Counted from the stretch's first letter, positions 1 through 5,740 are shown. The stretch is DNA of 7,198 nucleotides from Sulfurimonas sp. (GCA_024762705.1 JANTGW010000054.1:1-7198), one strand, 5' to 3'. The notes: a model not told the origin generated them from the letters alone. Program-made: numbers and translations.

Positions 1-1
1 C

Positions 2-610
2 TCATCACAAACCTCATTTATACGCGCATTTAAAATACGTTTTGCGATGACACCAAAAGAATGGAGAAAAGGAGGCTATAAAAAATATTCAGCCAAGATT
101 CTGCGCCAATCTTCAATAGCCACAAAGTCAAAGGCACAATTTCACTCCATCATACCTGAAATTGTCAAAATGCCGGAACTCTCAGCATACTATATAAGAC
201 ACAAAGGTTATAATGACAGCATAAAGCAAACATGGCAAAAGCTTCAAACATGGGTATTTGGTAACAATCTCACAAACTATAAAGAAATTGCACTTTTGCA
301 TGATAATCCTGCAATAACACCACTTGATGAATGCCAATACGTTGCATGTATAGTCAATGAAGATTCAAGCATCACTGTGAACGACAGACTGCCAAAGTTT
401 ACAATATCAGGGGGCGTATATGCAAAATTTGACTTACAGGGAGAATCCGGGGATTTCTTGAAGTTCATTCACTGGGTATATCATGAATGGCTTCCAAAAA
501 GCGAATACGAAACAACTACGAAACCGCCTTATGTGGTCTATAAAAAAAATAAATACTTATCTAATGACAACAAGTTTGACATCAGTCTTTATCTGTCAAT
601 TAGCTACTAG
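2..610 (+). CDS. AraC-family transcriptional regulator with GyrI-like effector domain, 5'-truncated
   Basis: The frame is open from base 2, so the gene enters from the left edge and the first internal ATG (47) is not its start. The first 22 or so visible residues (SSQTSFIRAFKIRF followed by MTPKEWR) are the second helix-turn-helix and closing helix of an AraC/XylS DNA-binding domain; the first HTH is missing. After a short linker comes a domain of about 150 residues with GyrI-like (AraC effector-binding, SbmC/BmrR fold) hallmarks: IVKMPELSAYYIRHKGYND, HDNPAITPLDECQYVACI, an SGGVYAKFDLQGE strand-turn, WLPKSEYE and a final DISLYLSI strand. Such proteins usually sense small hydrophobic or cationic ligands and activate efflux or stress genes; the ligand here is unknown. 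The stop TAG (608-610) lies inside the 3' end of convergent dprA. Family call is firm; target genes cannot be read from the window. Confidence 0.88.
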   Translation, partial: SSQTSFIRAFKIRFAMTPKEWRKGGYKKYSAKILRQSSIATKSKAQFHSIIPEIVKMPELSAYYIRHKGYNDSIKQTWQKLQTWVFGNNLTNYKEIALLHDNPAITPLDECQYVACIVNEDSSITVNDRLPKFTISGGVYAKFDLQGESGDFLKFIHWVYHEWLPKSEYETTTKPPYVVYKKNKYLSNDNKFDISLYLSISY

Positions 611-1382
611 CAAGAAATACTCTCGCATTTTTTATTTCGATCGTCCCATTAAGTTCTGCTTCAAAAACTTTTGATGGATACCTTTTTAAAGCTTCATCAT
701 AGGTTGGATTACTTTTACAGTATAGCAAAAATTCATCCAAAACAGGTTGCGAACATATGGGGTCTGCAAATTTTTCAACAAAGGCATCCACATTATAAAT
801 GGCTTTTGCTTTGCTTTTTGCAAGTAAGTCGTTTGTCGCTTCACTTTCTCCTATTCTATGTGCCAGCACATAAACCTCTTTACCCATTTTCAAAGCATAC
901 TCAACGCTATGCATCGTCCCTGATTTAAAATCGGCATAAGTTACAACCAGCACATCTCCTAAAGCTACAACCACTTCATTACGCAGAGGAAAATTATACT
1001 TTTGTGAAGGCGTACCCTCTGTAAATTGGCTTAATACCAAACCTTTTTTTTCAATATCTGCAATTATACTTTTATTGATTGCCGGGTAGCGTTTGTCAAG
1101 TCCTGTTGCTGCAACCATAATGGTATTCTCAGAACCTGCGGCTTTATGTGCTATTGCATCAACTCCCAAGGCTCCACCGCTTACAATACAAACACCGGCT
1201 TGGGAAAGTTTATTGGAGAGTTTATGTGTCAACTCTCTTGCATATTGATTCGGTTTCCTGCTGCCAACTATTGACACTTTCTTTTTATGTAACAAAGCGG
1301 TATTGCCTTTGTAAAAAAGTTCATCAGGATAATGCTTCATAGCTTCGAGTTCAGGTATATGAAACTTGATTTTGTTAATCAT
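600..1382 (-). CDS. dprA: DNA-processing protein DprA (natural transformation), short Campylobacterota type
   Basis: Cytoplasmic 260-residue protein that binds incoming single-stranded DNA during transformation and loads RecA. The Rossmann-like DprA fold shows the expected blocks: VSIVGSRKPNQYA (residues 36-48, with the DNA-contacting Arg42), IVSGGALGVDAIAHKAA (67-82), NFPLRNEVVVALGDVLVV (130-147), KSGTMHSVEYALKMGKEVYVLAH (153-175). There is no N-terminal SAM-like domain. The C-terminus (about 212-258, DEFLLYCKSNPTYDEA onward) is a short winged-helix-like segment matching what I recall of Helicobacter pylori DprA, so the short length is normal for this group. The usual FPxRNR block reads FPLRNE, with Glu136 for Arg. 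The ATG at 1382 follows the TAA of the upstream gene by 3 nt with no good Shine-Dalgarno, suggesting translational coupling. Met15 is a possible alternative start but has no better ribosome-binding site. The stop overlaps the convergent AraC gene. Confidence 0.93.
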   Translation of the reverse strand: MINKIKFHIPELEAMKHYPDELFYKGNTALLHKKKVSIVGSRKPNQYARELTHKLSNKLSQAGVCIVSGGALGVDAIAHKAAGSENTIMVAATGLDKRYPAINKSIIADIEKKGLVLSQFTEGTPSQKYNFPLRNEVVVALGDVLVVTYADFKSGTMHSVEYALKMGKEVYVLAHRIGESEATNDLLAKSKAKAIYNVDAFVEKFADPICSQPVLDEFLLYCKSNPTYDEALKRYPSKVFEAELNGTIEIKNARVFLASS

Positions 1383-1385
1383 GGC

Positions 1386-2375
1386 TTAGTATATTTGATT
1401 AACCTGCACCAGCTCGACGTCTTTGAGCAGATCTTTTGACTCAGACAGAGCCTCCAAGGTGTTTTTATGTGGATGTCCTATGGCAATTGCGCTTCCATGA
1501 TCTTTAGCTACAGCAATTGCTTTTTTAATCTGTTTGAGAATGTATGGCTTATCCATATGATGATCTAAGAACACGTCACGCGAAACATATTTCAAACCAA
1601 AATTTTTCAATACTCTTGGTGCCATTGTTTGTGCTGTAGTTCTGCTGTCTACAAAACGTATGTGATTGGCATTTAGAGCAAAAATCAATCTGTTCATTGC
1701 AATCTCATTAGAAGTATATTTACTGCCTGTATGATTATTTATATAAGCAACTTTTGGAAAGAGTCTTTTAATCTCTTTAATTTCTTTAGAGACCTTCTCC
1801 TGTGAATCATGCACACGTAATGTATGTGGCTCTTCTGCATTAAAATGCATCGCTTCCATTGGTAAATGCACCATATAAAACTTTTCTTTTGATGCAAGTT
1901 TTGCGGAATCAGGCCGTGCAGCCCGAGGAGGGAGAAAAGACATTGTAACATTAAGATGCAGACTTTTTACAGCTCTTACCTGCGAAGCAGTCTGCATATC
2001 ATCTAATATGATTGCAAGCTTTGGTTTTGATGTGTATACTTCAACTGGTTTCGGTTTTAATTTAGGAGGATTAGCTAATGTTTCATCATCAATTTCATGT
2101 GCAGCTGAAGCATAGGCTTTTGTCTCTTTTTGCAATACTTCTTTGAGCCTTTTGTTTACACTTACATGAGTGTTTTTTGGACTTTTTTGAGTTTTTGTTT
2201 CTTTTATAGTCACCTTTTCTTGTGTTATATTTTTTGTTTTTGCATCATTGATTCCAAAATAGTATCCTGTTATTAGAGATAGCAATACAAGTGCGATGAT
2301 TGCCAAAATCCATACTATATATTGTAAAAAAGATGAACTCTTTTTTTTCTTCACTGTTTTTTTTCTTTTTGCCAT
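1386..2375 (-). CDS. Divergent polysaccharide deacetylase family protein (YibQ/DUF610-like), membrane-anchored
   Basis: A 329-residue protein. The N-terminus is very basic (KRKKTVKKKK), followed by one transmembrane segment at about 16-40 (FLQYIVWILAIIALVLLSLI) and a Lys/Glu/Pro-rich linker to about 117. The rest is a NodB-like barrel of the divergent polysaccharide deacetylase family: KLAIILDD (119-126), MSFLPP (145-150), MVHLPMEA (168-175), NNHTGSKYTS (213-222), FVDSRTTA (241-248), FLDHH (269-273) and AIGHPH (298-303). The Asp and His residues in ILDD, HLP, NNHTGS, DHH and GHPH fall where catalytic or metal-binding residues sit in this fold. The topology implies a periplasmic, inner-membrane-anchored enzyme acting on cell-envelope glycan; no substrate is established for the family to my knowledge. 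First gene of a two-gene unit with dprA. The coding strand has two runs of eight A near the start. Upstream bases are purine-rich (taagaaaaa) but lack a strong Shine-Dalgarno. Confidence 0.9.
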   Translation of the reverse strand: MAKRKKTVKKKKSSSFLQYIVWILAIIALVLLSLITGYYFGINDAKTKNITQEKVTIKETKTQKSPKNTHVSVNKRLKEVLQKETKAYASAAHEIDDETLANPPKLKPKPVEVYTSKPKLAIILDDMQTASQVRAVKSLHLNVTMSFLPPRAARPDSAKLASKEKFYMVHLPMEAMHFNAEEPHTLRVHDSQEKVSKEIKEIKRLFPKVAYINNHTGSKYTSNEIAMNRLIFALNANHIRFVDSRTTAQTMAPRVLKNFGLKYVSRDVFLDHHMDKPYILKQIKKAIAVAKDHGSAIAIGHPHKNTLEALSESKDLLKDVELVQVNQIY

Positions 2376-2412
2376 TTGTTGTTTTTCTTACTTATAGGTT
2401 AAATTTACTGTA

Positions 2413-2441
2413 ACTATATCCTAAAAAAATAAAAATCTTAA
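2413..2441 (-). promoter_or_regulatory. Candidate sigma70-type promoter for the deacetylase-dprA unit
   Basis: Reading the minus strand, TTAAGA (2436-2441) and TATAGT (2413-2418) are separated by 17 bp, giving 4/6 and 5/6 matches to the consensus. The predicted start near 2406 would leave a leader of about 30 nt. The surroundings are very AT-rich, so a chance match is possible. Confidence 0.45.
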
Positions 2442-2450
2442 TTTTATTGC

Positions 2451-2468
2451 ATTTTGTCATGATAAAAT
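2451..2468. repeat. 18-bp near-perfect palindrome between the divergent promoters (possible operator)
   Basis: ATTTTGTCATGATAAAAT is a dyad centred at 2459.5 with a single mismatched pair (G against T) in nine. It lies about 50 bp upstream of both predicted transcription starts (near 2406 on the minus strand and near 2520 on the plus strand). The position fits a regulator site serving one or both promoters. It has no T-tract and is not in a transcribed leader, so it is not a terminator. Function is inferred only. Confidence 0.35.
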
Positions 2469-2485
2469 CAAGAAAAATCCATATG

Positions 2486-2513
2486 TTAGCTTTAAGCAAA
2501 ACTTATGTATAAT
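2486..2513 (+). promoter_or_regulatory. Candidate promoter of the rpsF-ssb-rpsR operon
   Basis: A perfect TATAAT (2508-2513) is immediately preceded by TATG, close to an extended -10. The -35 side is weak: TTAGCT (2486-2491) at 16-bp spacing, matching 3/6. Weak -35 boxes are usual for the main sigma factor of this phylum. The predicted start near 2520 gives a leader of about 100 nt, long enough for the structures described at 2524-2608. Confidence 0.55.
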
Positions 2514-2519
2514 TTCAAG

Positions 2520-2618
2520 TTCCTTTCTCTTTGTAATGTCAGAATTGACACTATATTTAAAATCCGAAAGGGAAACATAAGCCTAGAATTAGGCAATACC
2601 AAGAGGAGATCATATTAT
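2520..2618 (+). promoter_or_regulatory. Structured rpsF leader: candidate S6:S18 autoregulatory element
   Basis: Between the predicted start and the rpsF ATG lie two perfect 5-bp hairpins with the same GAAT loop and A-T closing pair: TGTCA-GAAT-TGACA (2537-2550) and GCCTA-GAAT-TAGGC (2581-2594). Between them is TCC-GAAA-GGG (2563-2572), a 3-bp stem with a GNRA loop and a CCG at 2564-2566. The extreme 5' end, TTTCTCTT (2524-2531), can pair over 8 bp (two G-U pairs) with the ribosome-binding region AAGAGGAG (2601-2608), enclosing all of these. Leaders of rpsF operons in many bacteria bind the S6:S18 complex through a CCG-containing motif that imitates its 16S rRNA site (established knowledge). 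That this leader is such an element is inference from position, the CCG and the foldable structure. Confidence 0.4.
2601..2608 (+). promoter_or_regulatory. Shine-Dalgarno site that fixes the rpsF start
   Basis: AAGAGGAG ends 10 nt before the ATG at 2619. The open frame runs back to an ATG at 2505, but that codon overlaps the -10 box and has no such site. The 38 extra residues also do not resemble S6, so 2619 is the start. Confidence 0.85.
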
Positions 2619-3041
2619 ATGAGACACTACGAAAACTTAGTAATCGTAAAACCTACATTTACTGCAGAAGAAATCCAAGCTAGCATCAAAGCTGTTGAAG
2701 AAACAATTACTTCAAACGGTGGAGAAATTGCAGCAACAAACGCTATGGGAATGAGAAAACTCGCATACCCGATTGATAAAAACGAACGTGGTTATTACTA
2801 TGTAATCTACTACTCAGTTGCACCAGCTGCAATCGCTGAAATCGAAAGACGTTTCCGTATCAACGAAGACTTATTGAGATTCATAACTATCAAGTATGAC
2901 ACAAACCGTGAAATAAAAGCATGGAATGGTCTTGTTGAAAAAGCAAACAAAGCACCTGAAGCTCCAAAAGCAGAAGAAACTCCTGTAGAGGAAGCTCCAA
3001 AAGCAGAAGAAGCTCCGGCTACAGAAGCGGCAGCTGAGTAA
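2619..3041 (+). CDS. rpsF: 30S ribosomal protein S6
   Basis: A 140-residue protein of the small-subunit platform, which binds 16S rRNA as a heterodimer with S18. MRHYENLVIVKPTFTAEE is the canonical first strand and helix. KLAYPIDKNERGYYYVIYYSV (48-67) and RFRINEDLLRFITIKYD (78-94) complete the ferredoxin-like fold by about residue 98. From about residue 109 there is a disordered tail of Ala, Glu, Pro and Lys containing EAPKAEE twice. A perfect 21-bp direct repeat (2958-2978 and 2991-3011, 33 bp apart) encodes part of it. The core is of normal length and the tail is the extra part; in Escherichia coli a glutamate tail is added after translation by RimK, so an encoded Glu-rich tail is a plausible counterpart, but this is inference. 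First gene of rpsF-ssb-rpsR; 30 nt separate it from ssb. Confidence 0.97.
   Translation: MRHYENLVIVKPTFTAEEIQASIKAVEETITSNGGEIAATNAMGMRKLAYPIDKNERGYYYVIYYSVAPAAIAEIERRFRINEDLLRFITIKYDTNREIKAWNGLVEKANKAPEAPKAEETPVEEAPKAEEAPATEAAAE
2958..3011 (+). repeat. Perfect 21-bp direct repeat within the rpsF tail
   Basis: Copies at 2958-2978 and 2991-3011 are identical at every base, including wobble positions, and each encodes EAPKAEE. The period of 33 bp keeps the frame, and the first eight bases recur once more at 3009-3016. Identity at silent sites suggests recent in-frame duplication of a tail module rather than selection on protein sequence alone. Confidence 0.85.
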
Positions 3042-3071
3042 TAGCATTAGCTATAAATTGAAGGAAAACTT

Positions 3072-3629
3072 ATGTTCAATAAAATAATTTTAGTTGGCAA
3101 CTTAACACGTGATATCGAGCTTAGATACTCTCAAGGCGGAATGGGCATTGCAAAAACAGCAATTGCGACAAGCCGTAAATTCACCAGTAATGGTGAGAAA
3201 AAAGAAGAAGTATGTTTTGTAGATATCACTTTCTTCGGAAGAAGCGCTGAAGTTGCGAACCAATACCTGAGAAAAGGAAGTAAAATCCTTGTTGAAGGAA
3301 GATTAAACTTTGAACAGTGGGTTGACCAAAATGGACAAAAAAGATCTAAACACTCTGTTATTGTAGAAACTATGCAGATGCTTGACTCTAAAGCTGACAG
3401 CCAAGGTGCTGGGTACAATGCCCCGGCACAAAACAGTGGATATAACGCACCCGCTCAAGGTGAACCACAAGGTTACCAGCAACCGTCTGCCCAACAGCAG
3501 CCAAGTTATCAAGCACCTCAACAGCAAAACAGTTACAATAACAATCAAGCAGCGTCACAGAGTCGCGAAATGCCAAGTAGTAACTCTATTCCTGAAATTG
3601 ATATAGATGAAGATGAAATTCCATTTTAA
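3072..3629 (+). CDS. ssb: Single-stranded DNA-binding protein SSB
   Basis: A 185-residue protein that coats single-stranded DNA in replication, repair and recombination. Residues 1-105 form the OB-fold: [44 protein letters not shown] (37-60), [16 protein letters not shown] (63-78), and [10 protein letters not shown] (95-104). Residues 110-172 are a flexible Gln/Asn/Pro/Ala/Gly/Tyr-rich linker with GYNAPAQ twice (114-120 and 123-129). The end, DIDEDEIPF, is the acidic tip with a terminal Ile-Pro-Phe that recruits partner proteins. All parts expected of a functional tetrameric bacterial SSB are present. An AAGGA site (3061-3065) lies 6 nt before the ATG. Its position between the genes for S6 and S18 is the widespread arrangement and ties its supply to ribosome synthesis. 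Confidence 0.98.
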   Translation: MFNKIILVGNLTRDIELRYSQGGMGIAKTAIATSRKFTSNGEKKEEVCFVDITFFGRSAEVANQYLRKGSKILVEGRLNFEQWVDQNGQKRSKHSVIVETMQMLDSKADSQGAGYNAPAQNSGYNAPAQGEPQGYQQPSAQQQPSYQAPQQQNSYNNNQAASQSREMPSSNSIPEIDIDEDEIPF

Positions 3630-3655
3630 AAAAAATAGACTATAAAGGTAATAAC

Positions 3656-3919
3656 ATGTCAGAAAAAAGAAAATACAAAAAAAGATATTGTAAATACTGT
3701 GAAGCAAAAGTTGACTTCATGGATTATAAAGAAGTAGCTAGTTTACGTTTTTCACTATCAGAAAGATACAAAATTATGCCACGTCGTTTAACAGGTAACT
3801 GTAAACGTCACCAAGATATGATTACAGTAGTAATCAAACGTGCTCGTGCAGCAGCTTTAGTGCCTTACACAGTAAGTCGTAAACAAGTTGTGGCAAATCC
3901 TTTCGAAAACCTAAAATAA
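3656..3919 (+). CDS. rpsR: 30S ribosomal protein S18, zinc-ligand (C+) form
   Basis: An 87-residue primary partner of S6 in the small-subunit platform. The core [42 protein letters not shown] is typical of S18. Four potential zinc ligands are present, Cys12-X2-Cys15 near the N-terminus and Cys49-X2-His52 in the core, which marks the C+ type; many bacteria carry a C- S18 lacking these, and some use the pair as a zinc-dependent swap. AAAGG (3644-3648) lies 7 nt before the ATG, and the gene starts 26 nt after the ssb stop. It is the last gene of the operon. rplI, which follows rpsR in many other phyla, is absent, since the terminator and a convergent gene come next. Confidence 0.98.
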   Translation: MSEKRKYKKRYCKYCEAKVDFMDYKEVASLRFSLSERYKIMPRRLTGNCKRHQDMITVVIKRARAAALVPYTVSRKQVVANPFENLK

Positions 3920-3928
3920 GGTTTTTTC

Positions 3929-3955
3929 AGCCTCTCTTTTGAGAGGCTTCTTATA
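3929..3955 (+). terminator. Rho-independent terminator of rpsF-ssb-rpsR
   Basis: An 8-bp perfect stem, AGCCTCTC (3929-3936) with GAGAGGCT (3941-3948), closes a TTTT loop and is followed by TTCTTAT on the plus strand. It begins 10 bp after the rpsR stop in the 36-bp gap to the convergent transporter gene. The T-tract is interrupted, so termination may be incomplete. On the minus strand the stem is followed by TGAAAAAACC, which has no T-run, so it is a weaker candidate for ending the transporter transcript. Confidence 0.75.
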
Positions 3956-5614
3956 TCAGCTTTCTCTTCCTTTTTCCCTATTTATACAAAATTCCAAATC
4001 TCTTAAAGCAGACTCATAACTATCATATATATTTTTTTCTGGTATCAAATCAGGAATAAGTCTTATATTTTTAAGCATATCCAACGGTTGGTCTTTGATG
4101 CCGGTAAAAATGACAGTAATTCCTTTTTTTTGAAGCTCCAGCACTGCATCTTCAATAGCATACATTCCAGTCTGATCTATCGATGGAACATTATCCATCC
4201 TGAAAATTACTATACGTACATCCGGTAGCTTTTGCATCATTTTACTAAAGTATTCAGTAAATCCGAAAAATATCGGTCCATCAAAATGCTGCACATAAAC
4301 TTGTTTTTGTAAATCTTTTGGAATAACTTTTTCATCTTCTTTTAGATGTAAATTATGAAAATCATCCAACATAGAGCTGATTGCATTGTCCTGCGCGATA
4401 TCCCCCATCTGTTTCATAAACAGCAAGGAAGCCAAAACCAAGCCAACCGTTACAGCCTGTAACAGATCTACAAATACAGTTAAGAGTAAAACAATTATCA
4501 TCACACTCGCATCTGAACGCGGCACTCTGGTAATGTGTTTTAGCCCTTTATAATCAATTATACCGATACCTACTGTTATAAGGATACCTGCAAGAACCGG
4601 AATCGGAATAAGTTTGGCATATGCCCCCGCCCCAAGTAAAATCAGTAATAATACTACTGAATGTATCATCCCTGAGAGTTTTGTTTTACCACCTGCTCTT
4701 ATATTCACAACTGTACGCATTGTCGCACCAGCTCCAGGAAGTCCTCCCACAATCGCAGCAGCCATATTTCCTATCCCCTGTCCTATCAATTCTTTGTTTG
4801 GATTATGTTTTGTTTTTGTCATATTGTCAGCAACAACAGAGGTCAAAAGAGAGTCAATTGCCCCTAAAGCAGCCAATGTAAGTGCAGGAATGACCATAAC
4901 CATCGGATGGTGCCAGTCCATCTGTAATAGAGTATCTATGTGCACGTCAGGCAGTCCTTTTGGTATATCTCCAATTATTGAAACATCCATTTTTAGTAAA
5001 TATGCTGCCACTGAGAGAACTATTAACGCAACAAGCGTAGAGGGAATAGCCTTTGTTAATTTTGGAAAAAAGTAAATAATAGCTATAGTCAACACTGACA
5101 AAAGAACAGCTTGAGAATTAAAACCACTTTTGATATCTGAAATATTTGAGAATATATCTATGATTGAAGACGGAGATTGCATTCCAAAAAAAGGAAAAAC
5201 CTGCATTAATATTATTATGAGACCTATTCCGCTCATAAAGCCTGAAACTACAGGATAGGGTATATACCTAATATACTGTCCTATTTTTGTCAGTCCCATG
5301 ATAACCAAAAAGACTCCGGCTAAGACAAATGTGGCGACTATGGTTCCCATAGCAGCTTCTACTGAACCATACACTGCAATCTCACCCGCGATTATTGCAG
5401 ATGATACAACGGTCATTGGACCTGTCGGTCCAGATATTTGTGTTGATGTTCCACCGAACAAGGCAGCAAAGAAACCTAAGGCTATGGCACCATACAATCC
5501 TGCTATTGCTCCCATTCCGGACTGTACGCCAAAGGCAAGGGCCAAAGGAAGAGCTACAATAGCAGCCGTTACACCACCATAGATATCATTTAGTAAATAT
5601 TTTGTATTTAACAT
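3956..5614 (-). CDS. SulP-family anion transporter with STAS domain, BicA-like (candidate bicarbonate/sodium symporter)
   Basis: A 552-residue inner-membrane protein. Residues 1-400 hold about a dozen hydrophobic segments of the SLC26/SulP fold; about 436-545 form a cytoplasmic STAS domain with the PSIDQTGMYAIEDA loop (477-490). Key blocks are TQISGPTGPMTVV (58-70), LGAIDSLLTSVVADNMT (250-266) and GGLPGAGATMRTVVNIRAGGKTKLSG (290-315). As I recall the cyanobacterial BicA structure, its substrate and sodium sites use Thr69, Asp258, Thr262 and Thr302. Thr64, Asp254, Thr258 and Thr298 here fall at a near-constant offset of 4-5, so the bicarbonate-type site looks intact. Sulfate, chloride or dicarboxylate transport remains possible because family names predict substrate poorly. 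The ATG at 5614 has an AGGA site 7 nt upstream and its own promoter. It is transcribed alone; no carbonic anhydrase gene is in the window. Confidence 0.93.
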   Translation of the reverse strand: MLNTKYLLNDIYGGVTAAIVALPLALAFGVQSGMGAIAGLYGAIALGFFAALFGGTSTQISGPTGPMTVVSSAIIAGEIAVYGSVEAAMGTIVATFVLAGVFLVIMGLTKIGQYIRYIPYPVVSGFMSGIGLIIILMQVFPFFGMQSPSSIIDIFSNISDIKSGFNSQAVLLSVLTIAIIYFFPKLTKAIPSTLVALIVLSVAAYLLKMDVSIIGDIPKGLPDVHIDTLLQMDWHHPMVMVIPALTLAALGAIDSLLTSVVADNMTKTKHNPNKELIGQGIGNMAAAIVGGLPGAGATMRTVVNIRAGGKTKLSGMIHSVVLLLILLGAGAYAKLIPIPVLAGILITVGIGIIDYKGLKHITRVPRSDASVMIIVLLLTVFVDLLQAVTVGLVLASLLFMKQMGDIAQDNAISSMLDDFHNLHLKEDEKVIPKDLQKQVYVQHFDGPIFFGFTEYFSKMMQKLPDVRIVIFRMDNVPSIDQTGMYAIEDAVLELQKKGITVIFTGIKDQPLDMLKNIRLIPDLIPEKNIYDSYESALRDLEFCINREKGRES

Positions 5615-5656
5615 TTAGACATCCTGTTTTTATACTTAATTTTATATCGTACAATG

Positions 5657-5685
5657 ATTTTAATTACTTAACAATAACAAGTCAA
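5657..5685 (-). promoter_or_regulatory. Strong sigma70-type promoter for the SulP gene
   Basis: On the minus strand TTGACT (5680-5685) and TAAAAT (5657-5662) each match the consensus at 5/6 with an ideal 17-bp spacer. The predicted start near 5650 gives a leader of about 36 nt carrying the AGGA ribosome-binding site (5622-5625). This is the best -35/-10 pair in the window. Confidence 0.6.
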
Positions 5686-5740
5686 GTAAATAAATCACTT
5701 AGGAATATTTATTGCTTAAGTTAACTAAAAAAGCAGTCCT

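Noticed and set aside
1739..1951. 70-codon frame inside the deacetylase gene on the same strand
   Set aside because: Out-of-frame shadow of a well-supported domain, with Cys/Leu/Ile-rich composition and no start signals.
2505..2618. 38-residue N-terminal extension of S6 from the ATG at 2505
   Set aside because: It overlaps the likely -10 box, has no ribosome-binding site, and does not resemble S6, whose canonical start MRHYENLVIVKP follows a good Shine-Dalgarno at 2601-2608.
3131..3606. Several 60-95 codon frames overlapping ssb on both strands
   Set aside because: All overlap the clear OB-fold and linker frame of SSB; the Gln-rich linker codons leave the other frames open by composition.
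3920..3955. Bidirectional terminator serving the SulP transcript as well
   Set aside because: On the minus strand the stem is followed by TGAAAAAACC with no T-run, so only plus-strand termination is supported.
4614..5075. 153-codon open frame antisense to the transporter
   Set aside because: It lies wholly inside the SulP gene on the opposite strand, its Pro/Ser/Thr-rich product is what antisense of hydrophobic coding gives, and no ribosome-binding site or family is recognisable.
5298..5582. 94-codon open frame antisense to the 5' part of the transporter gene
   Set aside because: Ala/Pro/Lys-rich mirror of the membrane-segment codons; no independent evidence of coding.
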